DNA of 64,000 nt from an uncultured Halomonas sp. (GTDB taxonomy: Bacteria; Pseudomonadota; Gammaproteobacteria; Pseudomonadales; Halomonadaceae). The notes below the pieces were generated by a model that made no database searches, was not told the origin of the DNA, and saw only the letters and a program-made list of their open reading frames with translations. The stretch is taken from positions 186,001 through 250,000 of the forward strand of contig NZ_CANMTQ010000002.1 of the NCBI RefSeq assembly GCF_947500835.1, written 5' to 3'. A program made the position numbers and the translations under genes. Positions 16,559 to 26,693 of the stretch are shown here, piece after piece. Numbering within the stretch: position 1 is the stretch's first letter; each line of letters starts with the position of its first letter.

Positions 16559-19500
16559 GCTGACGCTCTCCCTTGGGGTCGATGAATACGGTGCTGACGA
16601 TTTCGGCTTCATGGGTCACGCCATCCGACATGGGCAGGTACACCTTTTGACCCATGCGTTCCTGACCGCCCTTGACCACCGCGAGAGCAAACCCGTGCTC
16701 CAGATTCGGGCTGTAATAGCTCGATGTCACATGACCCTGCATGGTCATGGGAATTTCCTCGTTCGGATCGAAGACGATCTGGGCGCCCTCTTCCAGCACT
16801 ACCTTCGGGTCCGTGGGCTTGAGACCCACCATCTGCTTGCGATCCTTGCGTGCGGTATCCGGGCGGGTCAGAGCACGCTTGCCGATCCAGGAGTAGGGTT
16901 TGTCGTAACCAATCGCCCAGTGCATACCCAGGTCCTCAGGCGTGACGGAGCCATCCGTGTCCTGTCCGGCAATGATCAATCCTTTCTCGGCCCGCAGCAC
17001 GTGCATGGTTTCCGTGCCGTAAGGGGTCAAATCGTACTTCTTGCCGTGCTCGAACAAGGTCTTCCACACATGCAGAGCGTAGTTGGCCTGAACGTTGATC
17101 TCGTAGGCCAGCTCCCCGGTGAAGGAGATACGGAACACCCGGGCGGGCACGTCCGCGACCTTGCCGTTGCGCCAGTCCATGAACTTGAACTGCTCTTTGT
17201 CCAGATCGATGTCGGTGACTTCCGAGAGCAGCTTGCGCGCATCCGGCCCGGTCACGGTCATGGTTGCCCAGTGATCCGTAACCGAGGTGAAGTACACCTG
17301 CAGTTCCGGCCATTCGGTCTGGTGCCACAGTTCGAGCCACTCCATGACCCCTGCGGCGCCGCCGGTAGTGGTGGTCATCAGGAAGTGATTCTCGCCCAGA
17401 CAGCTGGTGGTACCGTCATCCATCAGCATGCCGTCGTCTTTACACATCAAGCCGTAGCGAACCCGACCCGGCGCCAGCTTGGCCCACTTGTTGGTGTAGA
17501 TACGACCCAGGAACTCCCGAGCATCCGGACCCTGAATATCGATCTTGCCAAGCGTCGTGGCATCCAGGATGCCCACCTTGGTGCGCACCGCCAGGCTCTC
17601 CCGAGAGACCGCCTCGTGCATGGTCTCGAGCTTGCCATTGACCTTGCGCGGGAAGTACCAGGGGCGCTTCCACTGGCCCACGTCCTCGAACTCGGCGCCA
17701 TTTTCCACATGCCACTGGTGCATGGCGGTATAGCGTTCCGGATCGAACAGCTCCTTGGCGTGACGACCGGCGATGGCGCCGAAGGTCACCGGAGTATAGT
17801 TGGGGCGGAACACCGTGGTGCCCACTTCCGGAATCGTGCGCTTCAAAAAGCGCGCGGCGATGGCCATGCCATTGATGTTGCCGAGCTTGCCCTGATCCGT
17901 ACCGAAGCCCAGCGCGGTATAGCGCTTGACGTGCTCGATGGACTCGAAGCCTTCTTTCGTCGCTACTTCGATGGCCGAAGCGGTCACGTCGTTCTGCTGA
18001 TCGACGAACTGCTTGGGCGCACGCAAGGTCGGCTTCTCATGAGGCACCTGATAGAGCGCACAGGCCGGTGACTCCTTGGGAGAGTCCGTACCGGGCAGCT
18101 CGACATCCTTGAGGGTGTCGATACCACTGGCCTTGGTCGCCTGAGTGCCGGCCTGGGCGCCGTCGCCCAGGACGTCCGCTAGGCCATAGATGCCCTGGAC
18201 GCCGCCGGCGAAATGCATACCGATGACCTTGCCCGGCACGAAGCCGAGAATGTCATCCCGCCAGGTCGGGCGCGAGCCAATATGGGACGCCAGGTGCACC
18301 ACGGGGCTATAGCCACCGGAACTGGCAATGGTGTCGCACACGAGCTCTTCAACCTGACCGGTCACGGCAAAGCGCTCCGCGTCAATCTTCGCGACCCGGG
18401 CCCCGGTCACGCGATTGGCGCCCTTGCCTTCGATCACCGCAGAACCGGTGATGAGGCGAATGCCCTTGGACTGGGCTTCCTTGATCAGATCGCCGTCCGG
18501 GTTGGCGCGAGCATCGACAATGGCGACTACTTCACGTCCCGCCTCGGCCCAATCCAGCGCCGCACGGTAGGCATGATCGTTAGTGGTGGAGAGCACCAGC
18601 TTGTTGCCCGGCACCACGGCGTAGCGCTGGATGTAGTTCGAGACCGCGCCGGCAAGCATGTTGCCCGGTACGTCATTGTTGGCGTATACCAGCGGCCGCT
18701 CATGGGTGCCCGTGGCCAGTACCACCTGATCAGCGCGCACGCGGTGCAGCCTGGAGCGGGCCTGGCGATGGTTGTTGATCATCGGCGCCGTATCCGCCAG
18801 ATGCTCGGTACGACGCTCATGCAGGGTCACGAAGTTGTGATCGTGATAGCCGTTGGCGGTGGTGCGCGGCAACAGCGTCACGTTGTCCATGCCCGCAAGG
18901 CTTTCCAGTGTCTTTTCGACCCACTTTGCTGCCGGCGCGCCGTCCAGGGTTTCACGGCTGTCCAGCAGTGAGCCGCCCATCTCTTCCTGCTCGTCGCACA
19001 GGATCACCCGGGCGCCGCTGGTGGCCGCCGAAAGCGCCGCGGACAGACCCGCCGGGCCGGCACCGATCACCAGCACGTCGCAGTGCTGATTGAGGTGATC
19101 GTAAATGTCCGGATCGCTTTCCTTGGGGGAACGTCCCAGACCTGCGCCCTTGCGGATGTACTTTTCATAAGTCATCCACATGGAGGCCGGGGCCATGAAC
19201 GTCTTGTAGTAGAAGCCTGGCGGCATGAAGCTGCCGCCCAGCTTGCCGACAAGACTCATCATGTCCCGCTGAACGTTGGGCCAACCATTGGTAGAACGCA
19301 CGGTCAAACCGTTGTACAACGCCTGCTGAGTGGCGCGCACGTTGGGCACCTGGGCCGCTTCCGACTGGCCCAGCTGGACCAGCGCATTGGGCTCTTCCGC
19401 ACCGGCGGCGACAATGCCCCTGGGCCGGGAATACTTGAAACTGCGGTTGACCACGTCGATGCCGTTGGCCAACAGCGCCGCGGCAAGCGTATCACCGGCA

Positions 19501-19592
19501 TGACCCTGATAGGTCTTGCCGTTGAAGCTGAAGCTCAGGACCTTGGAGCGATCGATACGACCGCCTTGCTGCAGACGATTGGTCTGTGTCAT
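16551..19592 (-). CDS. soxA: sarcosine oxidase alpha subunit
   Basis: The 1013-aa alpha subunit of heterotetrameric sarcosine oxidase, which demethylates sarcosine to glycine and passes the one-carbon unit to tetrahydrofolate or releases formaldehyde. The N-terminal part has a 2Fe-2S-fold-like region (KTYQGHAGDTLAAALLANG), then an NAD-binding fold (DVLVIGAGPAGLSAALSAA, about residues 173-191). The C-terminal third is a GcvT/aminomethyltransferase-like folate domain (TVTGPDARKLLSEV, FTGELAYEINV, GLIIAGQDTDGSVTPEDLG). An AAGGAGG site lies before the ATG, and the start overlaps the soxD stop by ATGA. Length is normal for the family. Confidence 0.96.
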   Translation of the reverse strand: MTQTNRLQQGGRIDRSKVLSFSFNGKTYQGHAGDTLAAALLANGIDVVNRSFKYSRPRGIVAAGAEEPNALVQLGQSEAAQVPNVRATQQALYNGLTVRSTNGWPNVQRDMMSLVGKLGGSFMPPGFYYKTFMAPASMWMTYEKYIRKGAGLGRSPKESDPDIYDHLNQHCDVLVIGAGPAGLSAALSAATSGARVILCDEQEEMGGSLLDSRETLDGAPAAKWVEKTLESLAGMDNVTLLPRTTANGYHDHNFVTLHERRTEHLADTAPMINNHRQARSRLHRVRADQVVLATGTHERPLVYANNDVPGNMLAGAVSNYIQRYAVVPGNKLVLSTTNDHAYRAALDWAEAGREVVAIVDARANPDGDLIKEAQSKGIRLITGSAVIEGKGANRVTGARVAKIDAERFAVTGQVEELVCDTIASSGGYSPVVHLASHIGSRPTWRDDILGFVPGKVIGMHFAGGVQGIYGLADVLGDGAQAGTQATKASGIDTLKDVELPGTDSPKESPACALYQVPHEKPTLRAPKQFVDQQNDVTASAIEVATKEGFESIEHVKRYTALGFGTDQGKLGNINGMAIAARFLKRTIPEVGTTVFRPNYTPVTFGAIAGRHAKELFDPERYTAMHQWHVENGAEFEDVGQWKRPWYFPRKVNGKLETMHEAVSRESLAVRTKVGILDATTLGKIDIQGPDAREFLGRIYTNKWAKLAPGRVRYGLMCKDDGMLMDDGTTSCLGENHFLMTTTTGGAAGVMEWLELWHQTEWPELQVYFTSVTDHWATMTVTGPDARKLLSEVTDIDLDKEQFKFMDWRNGKVADVPARVFRISFTGELAYEINVQANYALHVWKTLFEHGKKYDLTPYGTETMHVLRAEKGLIIAGQDTDGSVTPEDLGMHWAIGYDKPYSWIGKRALTRPDTARKDRKQMVGLKPTDPKVVLEEGAQIVFDPNEEIPMTMQGHVTSSYYSPNLEHGFALAVVKGGQERMGQKVYLPMSDGVTHEAEIVSTVFIDPKGERQHV

Positions 19593-20011
19593 ACCGATTC
19601 CTCCTTATTGACCTTGCTGCGAGAATCGTTGCTTTCGTTCAGCGCAGCAGTTTCAGGACGAGCGCCTACGGTCTGCCAGCCAGCATCCGCGGCCTGAACG
19701 CCGGACTGCTTCTGCTGGTCCGACAGATTTTCTGCAGTTACCGCAGGGCGCTCACCCATGCGATAGGTCTCGAGAATCTCGTAGGTCGCCGTGTTACGGG
19801 TGATATTGAAAAACTTGCGACAGCCCACGGCGTGAACCCACAGCTCGTGATAGATGCCGCGTGAGTTGTCCCGGAAGAATAGGTATTCACCCCACTCCTC
19901 ATCCGAGCAGTTTTCCGGATCCGCCGGCCGGGCAAGATGCGCCTGGCCCTTGGGATGAAACTCTTCCTCTTCGCGATGCTCGTCGCAGTAAGGGCAGTGA
20001 ATATAGAACAT
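19589..20011 (-). CDS. soxD: sarcosine oxidase delta subunit
   Basis: The zinc-binding delta subunit of heterotetrameric sarcosine oxidase. It starts MFYIHCPYCDEHREEEEFHP, with the expected CPYC zinc ligands (Cys6, Cys9) and the ELWVHAVGCRKFFNITRNT stretch. At 140 aa it is longer than usual for the family because of an Ala/Glu/Asn-rich C-terminal extension of about 40 residues. A strong GGGGGA site precedes the ATG. It overlaps soxA by ATGA, and a long inverted repeat separates it from soxB. Confidence 0.93.
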   Translation of the reverse strand: MFYIHCPYCDEHREEEEFHPKGQAHLARPADPENCSDEEWGEYLFFRDNSRGIYHELWVHAVGCRKFFNITRNTATYEILETYRMGERPAVTAENLSDQQKQSGVQAADAGWQTVGARPETAALNESNDSRSKVNKEESV

Positions 20012-20060
20012 TGTCAGGTCCCCCTATCAGGGATAGAAAACAGGATGTGTCATTGACAAG

Positions 20061-20185
20061 TTCTGCGCTGCGAGCCGCGATGAGGGCAAGGCGTTCGACA
20101 AGCAGTGGAACCCGAGTGTACGTGCTTGTACATGAGGATTCCGATGAGTCGAACACGCAGCCATCGCGCGGCGCAGCTCGCAGAA
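20061..20185. repeat. long imperfect inverted repeat between soxB and soxD
   Basis: A 125-nt segment whose two ends pair: the left arm starts TTCTGCGCTGCGAGCCGCGA, and the right arm read on the minus strand starts TTCTGCGAGCTGCGCCGCGC. Both arms then run to GTTCGAC. The middle also pairs (GGAACC with GGATTCC, GTGTAC with GTACAT). It begins two bases after the soxB stop. It could be a dispersed stem-loop repeat or an mRNA processing/stability element. Confidence 0.65.
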
Positions 20186-20186
20186 A

Positions 20187-21437
20187 TCAGTGGGCGACGC
20201 CAGCAGCGCCATGCTCATCGATGAGTGCTCCGGTATTGAAGCGATCGATGGAGAACGGCTCCGCGATCGGATGCATCTCACCCTTGGCGAGGCTCGCGGC
20301 AAAGACATGCCCCGAGCCCGGCGTGGCCTTGAAGCCGCCGGTACCCCAACCGCAGTTGAAGAACAGACCCTTGACCTTGGTCTTCGACAAAATCGGGCAG
20401 GCGTCTGCACAGGTATCGACGATGCCGCCCCACTGACGGTTCATGCGCACACGGGAGAACATCGGGAACATCTCGACGATGGCCTGCAGGGTATGCTCCA
20501 CGGTGGAGTAGCTGCCGCGCTGCCCGTAGCCGAGATAGCCGTCGATGCCGGCGCCAATGACCAGATCGCCCTTGTCCGACTGGCTGACGTAGCCATGCAC
20601 GTGGTTGGACATCACCACGGTGTCGAGAATCGGCTTGAGCGGCTCGGAGACCAACGCCTGTAGCGGATGGGATTCCAGCGGTAGCTTGAGTCCCGCCATC
20701 TTCGCCAGCACCCCGGAGTTACCCGCCGCCACGCAGCCCACGGTCTTGGCTTCGATATCGCCGCGGTTGGTGTGAACGCCATACACCCGACCGTCGCGAA
20801 TCTTGAAGCCGGTCACTTCAGTGTTCTGCAGCAGATCGACTCCCAGGGAGTCCGCTGCCCGGGCATAGCCCCAGGCCACCGCATCGTGGCGGGCAACACC
20901 GGCGCTCTTCTGCCAGGAGGCCCCCATGATCGGATAGCGGGCACGCTTGGAGGTGTCGATGATCGGCACGATCTCCTTGATCTGCTCGGGGGTGATCACC
21001 TCGCTATCGATGCCGTTCAAGCGGTTGGCGTTGACCCGACGCTGGATGTCGCGCATATCCTGCAGGGTGTGGCCCAGGTTCATGACGCCACGCTGAGAGA
21101 ACATCACGTTGTAGTTGATGTCCTGGGACAGCCCTTTCCACAGATCGAGAGAGTGGTTATAAAGCCGCGCTGCCTCATCCCATAGATAGTTGGAGCGCAC
21201 GATGGTGGTATTACGTGCGGTGTTACCGCCGCCCAGCCAGCCTTTCTCGATCACCGCCACATTCGTGATGCCGTGGTTCTTGGCCAGATAGTAGGCAGTG
21301 GCCAGCCCGTGACCGCCACCCCCGACGATGATTACGTCGTACTGTTTCTTGGGCGTGGGGTTACGCCACTGGCGCTGCCAGTTTTCATGATGGCTCAGTG
21401 CGTGCTTGACCAAACCAAAGCCGGAATAACGTTGCAT
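20187..21437 (-). CDS. soxB: sarcosine oxidase beta subunit
   Basis: The catalytic 416-aa flavin subunit of heterotetrameric sarcosine oxidase. It has an N-terminal FAD-binding fold, [20 protein letters not shown] (residues 34-53), and [10 protein letters not shown], where His184 is the expected covalent FMN site. The region [19 protein letters not shown] is typical of the beta subunit. A GGGAGG site precedes the ATG. It is the first sox gene of the operon, 19 bp downstream of glyA, which makes serine from the glycine and one-carbon units sarcosine oxidation yields. Confidence 0.96.
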   Translation of the reverse strand: MQRYSGFGLVKHALSHHENWQRQWRNPTPKKQYDVIIVGGGGHGLATAYYLAKNHGITNVAVIEKGWLGGGNTARNTTIVRSNYLWDEAARLYNHSLDLWKGLSQDINYNVMFSQRGVMNLGHTLQDMRDIQRRVNANRLNGIDSEVITPEQIKEIVPIIDTSKRARYPIMGASWQKSAGVARHDAVAWGYARAADSLGVDLLQNTEVTGFKIRDGRVYGVHTNRGDIEAKTVGCVAAGNSGVLAKMAGLKLPLESHPLQALVSEPLKPILDTVVMSNHVHGYVSQSDKGDLVIGAGIDGYLGYGQRGSYSTVEHTLQAIVEMFPMFSRVRMNRQWGGIVDTCADACPILSKTKVKGLFFNCGWGTGGFKATPGSGHVFAASLAKGEMHPIAEPFSIDRFNTGALIDEHGAAGVAH

Positions 21438-21455
21438 AGGAAGCCTCCCAGGCGC

Positions 21456-22754
<1,299 letters not shown>

Positions 22755-22817
22755 GGTCTGCTCCTGGTTGCGCTAAGTGCTGTCATCAAGCGCTGTACTC
22801 GATGCGCTGTTCGATAG

Positions 22818-22871
22818 CACTCTCACGGTAGCTATGTACTGATTTGGCTTGCATACAAGCTAGTGAGAGTG
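22818..22871. promoter_or_regulatory. inverted repeat in the glyA-sox leader
   Basis: CACTCTCAC (22818-22826) and GTGAGAGTG (22863-22871) are perfect 9-bp arms. TAGCT and AGCTA inside them extend the stem across a GG bulge. It lies 64-117 bp upstream of glyA, so it may be an operator for a glycine/betaine-responsive regulator or a leader hairpin. Confidence 0.5.
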
Positions 22872-22914
22872 TGTCTTGGGTACCAATCAATAATCCAAAT
22901 GCGGCTATTTGATG

Positions 22915-24417
22915 CTAGTTGACGCGATAGACTCTGGAACGTGTTTCGTTCTGAACGTAAGCCATGTCCATGATCTCCTCACCCTGAGCTTCCCATTGGG
23001 CCTGCTCTTTCTCACTCGCTTTAGGAGAGAACCAACCGGTCCAGGCATAGAGAATGCCGATCAGCGGTGACAGCCAGCAGGCAAAGGCCAGCGGGATATA
23101 CAGAAGATGCTCCATGTTGCCGCTGTAGACGCCAAGCCCGAGAGAGGTGATGACCACGGCGCCGCCAGCATTCCAGGGAATCAGCGGCGATACCAAGGTG
23201 CCGCCCTCTTCCGTGGCCCGGGACAGGTTGAGCATGGAGTACTTCATGCCGCGATAGACCGGCCCAAACATGCGCCCGGTCAGCGTAATCGATAGATATG
23301 GGTCACCTGCGACCACGTTGGTAGCGATGGCGCTACCAATGGCAGAAGACTGCAGGGGGCCGAAACTACGCGCCCGCTTGACCACCGCCTCGATGATCGC
23401 CTGCATGCAGCCGGTGCTTTCCAGGATGCCGCCGAAGGAGAGCGCAATCAGCAATAATGTGATTACCCAGGTCATGGACTGGATGCCGCCGCGATTCAAA
23501 AGGCCGTCGATCTCCTCTACGCCGGTGGTGATCTCATAGCCGGAAAAAGCGTAGGCAAAGATGTCCTTGACCGGGGCGTCCTGAAAAAACAGCGCCGTCA
23601 GGCCGCCGAGTACCACCCCCATGAACAGCACCGGCATGGCGGGCATACGCATCACCGCAAACGCGATGACCAGTACCACCGGTAATATCGTCCACAGGGA
23701 AAGCGTGAAGTTATCGGCAAGCCCGGTATTGATAGCGGTGATGCGCGCAAAGGAAGCAGCTTCGTCCCCTACCAGGCCAAAGCCGACGATGGTGTAGATG
23801 ATCAGCGCGATCAGCATGGCCGGCAGCGTGGTCGGCATCATGTTGCGGATATGATCGAACAGGTTCACGCCAGTCACCGCCGGGGCCAGGTTGGTGGTAT
23901 CGGAAAGGGGTGAAACCTTGTCGCCGAAGAAGGCGCCGGACACCACGGCACCGGCGGTCCAGTAGACAGGAATGCCAAAACCGGCACCGATTCCCATCAG
24001 CGCAAGACCCACGGTCCCCACCGTGCCCCAGGAAGTTCCGAGAGAGACGGAGACCACGGCGCACAGGATCGCTGCCGCCGCCAGGAACACTTCCGGGCTC
24101 AGCACGTCGAGGCCGTAGTAGATCAGCGTCGGCACGGTGCCGCTGGAAATCCACACGCCGGTAATCATGCCGACCAGAATCAGAATACCCACCGCCGGCA
24201 GTCCGATACTGACCACGTGCAGCATGCCCTCTTGCATGTCTTCCCAGCCACAGTTCAGATAGCGGCCCAGTACGGCAGTAAGCGCAATGCCGATCACCAG
24301 GGGCACGTGGGGCGTGAAGGTATCGAATATGAATAGCTGCGTTCCCAGCACCAGAAAGGTCAGTACGATGGGTAGCAACGCTAACGACAAGCTAGGCTTG
24401 CGACAACTTTCAATCAC
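22915..24417 (-). CDS. nhaC: Na+/H+ antiporter, NhaC family
   Basis: A 500-aa inner-membrane antiporter with about 11-12 hydrophobic segments. Family-typical stretches are SLGTSWGTVGTVGLALMGIG, FFGDKVSPLSDTTNLAPA and GTLVSPLIPWNAGGAVV. The start is GTG at 24417, eight bases after AGGAG. It lies upstream of glyA on the same strand with a 160-bp gap containing an inverted repeat, so it may be separately transcribed. Sodium extrusion fits a halophile; NhaC-family members linked to amine catabolism may instead move organic substrates, so the substrate is less certain than the family. Confidence 0.9.
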   Translation of the reverse strand: MIESCRKPSLSLALLPIVLTFLVLGTQLFIFDTFTPHVPLVIGIALTAVLGRYLNCGWEDMQEGMLHVVSIGLPAVGILILVGMITGVWISSGTVPTLIYYGLDVLSPEVFLAAAAILCAVVSVSLGTSWGTVGTVGLALMGIGAGFGIPVYWTAGAVVSGAFFGDKVSPLSDTTNLAPAVTGVNLFDHIRNMMPTTLPAMLIALIIYTIVGFGLVGDEAASFARITAINTGLADNFTLSLWTILPVVLVIAFAVMRMPAMPVLFMGVVLGGLTALFFQDAPVKDIFAYAFSGYEITTGVEEIDGLLNRGGIQSMTWVITLLLIALSFGGILESTGCMQAIIEAVVKRARSFGPLQSSAIGSAIATNVVAGDPYLSITLTGRMFGPVYRGMKYSMLNLSRATEEGGTLVSPLIPWNAGGAVVITSLGLGVYSGNMEHLLYIPLAFACWLSPLIGILYAWTGWFSPKASEKEQAQWEAQGEEIMDMAYVQNETRSRVYRVN

Positions 24418-24739
24418 AGTGGCACTCCTTTGGTTATATTGTATTTATCGCAAGAGGTAATGATTTTTTATGCGTTTATTAGAAGCCGAAAAGCGCAGCC
24501 AGGAATTGAATAAATGCGCCAAGTTTATTGTCTGGAAAAATTCCAATTAAAATCATTGTCTTGGTGAGCAAAAAGACATTTATATAGTAAATACCTGGAT
24601 TACATGTAGCGCCATTCGCAAGTCGAGAACCTAAGCAGTAAAACAATATCGTCAAGACCGGAGCCCTTACCGCATCGAAGGGTGATCGCTGGCGTTAAAC
24701 AGCTATACCTCAATCAGCGATTTCCATGAGACCGAGCGG

Positions 24740-24766
24740 AGGCAGCTTGGCAATCAGTTGCTGCCT
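24740..24766. other. hairpin upstream of cysJ
   Basis: AGGCAGC (24740-24746) pairs with GCTGCCT (24760-24766), loop 13 nt, 10 bp before the AT palindrome. No U-run follows directly. Confidence 0.4.
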
Positions 24767-24776
24767 GAAAATTATC

Positions 24777-24810
24777 AAAAAGAATAAAAAAATATTTTTT
24801 TATTCTTTTT
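24777..24810. repeat. perfect 34-bp AT-rich palindrome
   Basis: The 34 bases are exactly self-complementary: the left half is AAAAAGAATAAAAAAAT and the right half its complement, with no loop. It lies 62 bp before cysJ. It can act as a bidirectional U-tract terminator-like structure, a cruciform or an operator. Confidence 0.8.
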
Positions 24811-24872
24811 ATTTAGGCGAGAAACTCGCTAGCCTAACCGCCTCTTACAAATGAATAAAGACGACTATTTCG

Positions 24873-26693
24873 ATGTCATATGCGCCTTTGTCCGATACCA
24901 ACAGCCCTCTGAGGGCCGAACAGGCCACCCAGTTGAATCAGGCGCTGTCCAATCTCAATGGCGAGCAGATGACCTGGCTGAGCGGCTATCTCGCCGGCCT
25001 GACGGCTCAGGGCATTGCGCCAGCCGCCGCTGGTGTTGAAACCCCGGCGGGGTCAGAAGCGCTTGAAATTACCGTGCTCTTCGGCAGCCAGACCGGCAAC
25101 GCCGAGGAGGTGGCGCAGCGGGCCTTGGCGCGCGCCCAGGCCCGCGGCTTCAAGGCCCGCCTGCTCGACATGGCCGAGGCCGGCAAGAAAGACTTCAAGC
25201 AGCCAGGCAACTTCCTGGTGGTGGTGAGCACCCAGGGCGAAGGGGATCCGCCGGATACCGCCGAAGGCTTCTTCGAGCTGATCGACGGCCGCAAGGCGCC
25301 GAATATCGACGGATCACGCTTCAGCGTGCTGGGCCTCGGGGATTCGAGCTACGAATACTTCTGCTATACCGGCAAGCACCTGGATGAGCGCTTTACAGCC
25401 CTGGGCGGCGAGCGTATCCATGATCGTCAGGACTGCGACGTGGATTACGAGGACGCCGCCGAGGCCTGGATCGAGTCGGTGCTTGATCGCTTTGGCGAGC
25501 TGTCCGGTGCCGGCACCACGTCTCAACCCACGGCCACCATAGGCCAGATACCGCTGACAGCGGTCGCCGAGTCTGCAACCCAGTATTCAAAAAAGAACCC
25601 CTTTCAGGCGGAAGTGCTGGATTCGATCCTGCTCAATGGTCGCGGCTCCGACAAGGCCACTTACCATATCGAGCTTTCCCTGGAAGACTCAGGGCTTACT
25701 TATGAGCCCGGCGATGCCTTGGGCCTCCTGCCCCAGAACGACCCGCGCTATGTCGATGAGTTGCTCGAGACACTACGCCTGGACGCCGAGGAGGATCTCG
25801 GCGAGGGCCGCCGGCTAAGAGAGGCGCTGCTGGGGGAGTTCGAGGTCACGACCCTCACCCGGCCTTTTCTGAATCACTGGGCCGAGCTGTCGGAAGCCGA
25901 GGAGCTGCGCCGGCTGCTGAGCGAGGAGGCCCGGGACGAGCTGCGCGAGTGGATGCATGGCCGTCACATCATCGACGTGCTCGAGCATTTCCCGGTGACG
26001 GGGCTGGCCGCCAAGGATTTTCTCGCGGCGCTGCGCAAGCTGCCGCCGCGGCTCTATTCCATCGCTTCGAGCCTCGAGGCCAATCCGGACGAGGTGCATC
26101 TGACCGTGGGCGCGGTGCGCTACGAAGCTTATGGCCGCCAGCGCAACGGCGTGACCAGCACCTACCTGGCGGATCGCATCCAGCCCGGCGACCGCGTACC
26201 GGTCTACATCGATCACAACAAGAACTTCAAGCTACCCACGGATGACGCCACCCCCATCATCATGGTCGGGCCGGGCACCGGCGTCGCTCCGTTCCGCGCC
26301 TTCCTGCAGCAGCGCGAGGAGACCGGCGCCACGAGCAAGAACTGGCTGTTCTTTGGCGATCGCCATTTTAGAAGCGATTTTTTATACCAGACCGAATGGC
26401 TCAACTGGCGCGGCAAGGGCCTGCTCGATCGGCTCGACGTGGCCTTCTCACGCGACCAGCAAGAGAAAGTCTACGTGCAGGATCGCCTGCGCGAGAACGC
26501 CCGGGACGTCTATGCCTGGCTGGAAGAGGGTGCTCACGTCTATGTCTGCGGCGACGGCGAGCGCATGGCCGCGGACGTCAATCAGGCGCTGATCGACGTG
26601 GTTCGTGACCAGGGCGGACGCAGCGATGAGGCCGCGGCGGATTACGTTCGCGATCTACAGAAAGCCAAGCGCTATCAGCGGGATGTGTACTGA
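24873..26693 (+). CDS. cysJ: NADPH-sulfite reductase flavoprotein alpha component
   Basis: The 606-aa diflavin subunit that passes electrons from NADPH through FAD and FMN to CysI for sulfite reduction to sulfide in cysteine synthesis. The N-terminal flavodoxin domain begins near residue 63 (ITVLFGSQTGNAEEVAQRAL) and has STQGEGDPPDTAEGFFEL. The C-terminal ferredoxin-reductase-like domain shows RLYSIASS, GVTSTYLADR, MVGPGTGVAPFRAFLQQRE and a final DVY. The length is close to that of E. coli CysJ. The ribosome site before ATG 24873 is weak. It overlaps cysI by one base (TGATG), so the two are coupled. Confidence 0.95.
   Translation: MSYAPLSDTNSPLRAEQATQLNQALSNLNGEQMTWLSGYLAGLTAQGIAPAAAGVETPAGSEALEITVLFGSQTGNAEEVAQRALARAQARGFKARLLDMAEAGKKDFKQPGNFLVVVSTQGEGDPPDTAEGFFELIDGRKAPNIDGSRFSVLGLGDSSYEYFCYTGKHLDERFTALGGERIHDRQDCDVDYEDAAEAWIESVLDRFGELSGAGTTSQPTATIGQIPLTAVAESATQYSKKNPFQAEVLDSILLNGRGSDKATYHIELSLEDSGLTYEPGDALGLLPQNDPRYVDELLETLRLDAEEDLGEGRRLREALLGEFEVTTLTRPFLNHWAELSEAEELRRLLSEEARDELREWMHGRHIIDVLEHFPVTGLAAKDFLAALRKLPPRLYSIASSLEANPDEVHLTVGAVRYEAYGRQRNGVTSTYLADRIQPGDRVPVYIDHNKNFKLPTDDATPIIMVGPGTGVAPFRAFLQQREETGATSKNWLFFGDRHFRSDFLYQTEWLNWRGKGLLDRLDVAFSRDQQEKVYVQDRLRENARDVYAWLEEGAHVYVCGDGERMAADVNQALIDVVRDQGGRSDEAAADYVRDLQKAKRYQRDVY

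Larger units (their letters stand above)
24418..24872. other. 455-bp AT-rich intergenic region upstream of nhaC and cysJ
   Basis: Divergent promoter region. It contains a hairpin at 24740-24766 (AGGCAGC/GCTGCCT) and a perfect 34-bp AT-rich palindrome at 24777-24810. A CysB site is expected for cysJI but could not be identified with confidence. No gene is seen. Confidence 0.5.

Noticed and set aside
16557..18071. 504-aa open frame on the plus strand opposite soxA
   Set aside because: It mirrors the conserved soxA frame; GC-rich antisense frames of this size are common here.
22755..22914. glycine riboswitch before glyA
   Set aside because: The leader has a dyad but none of the conserved glycine-aptamer core sequences that I could recognise.
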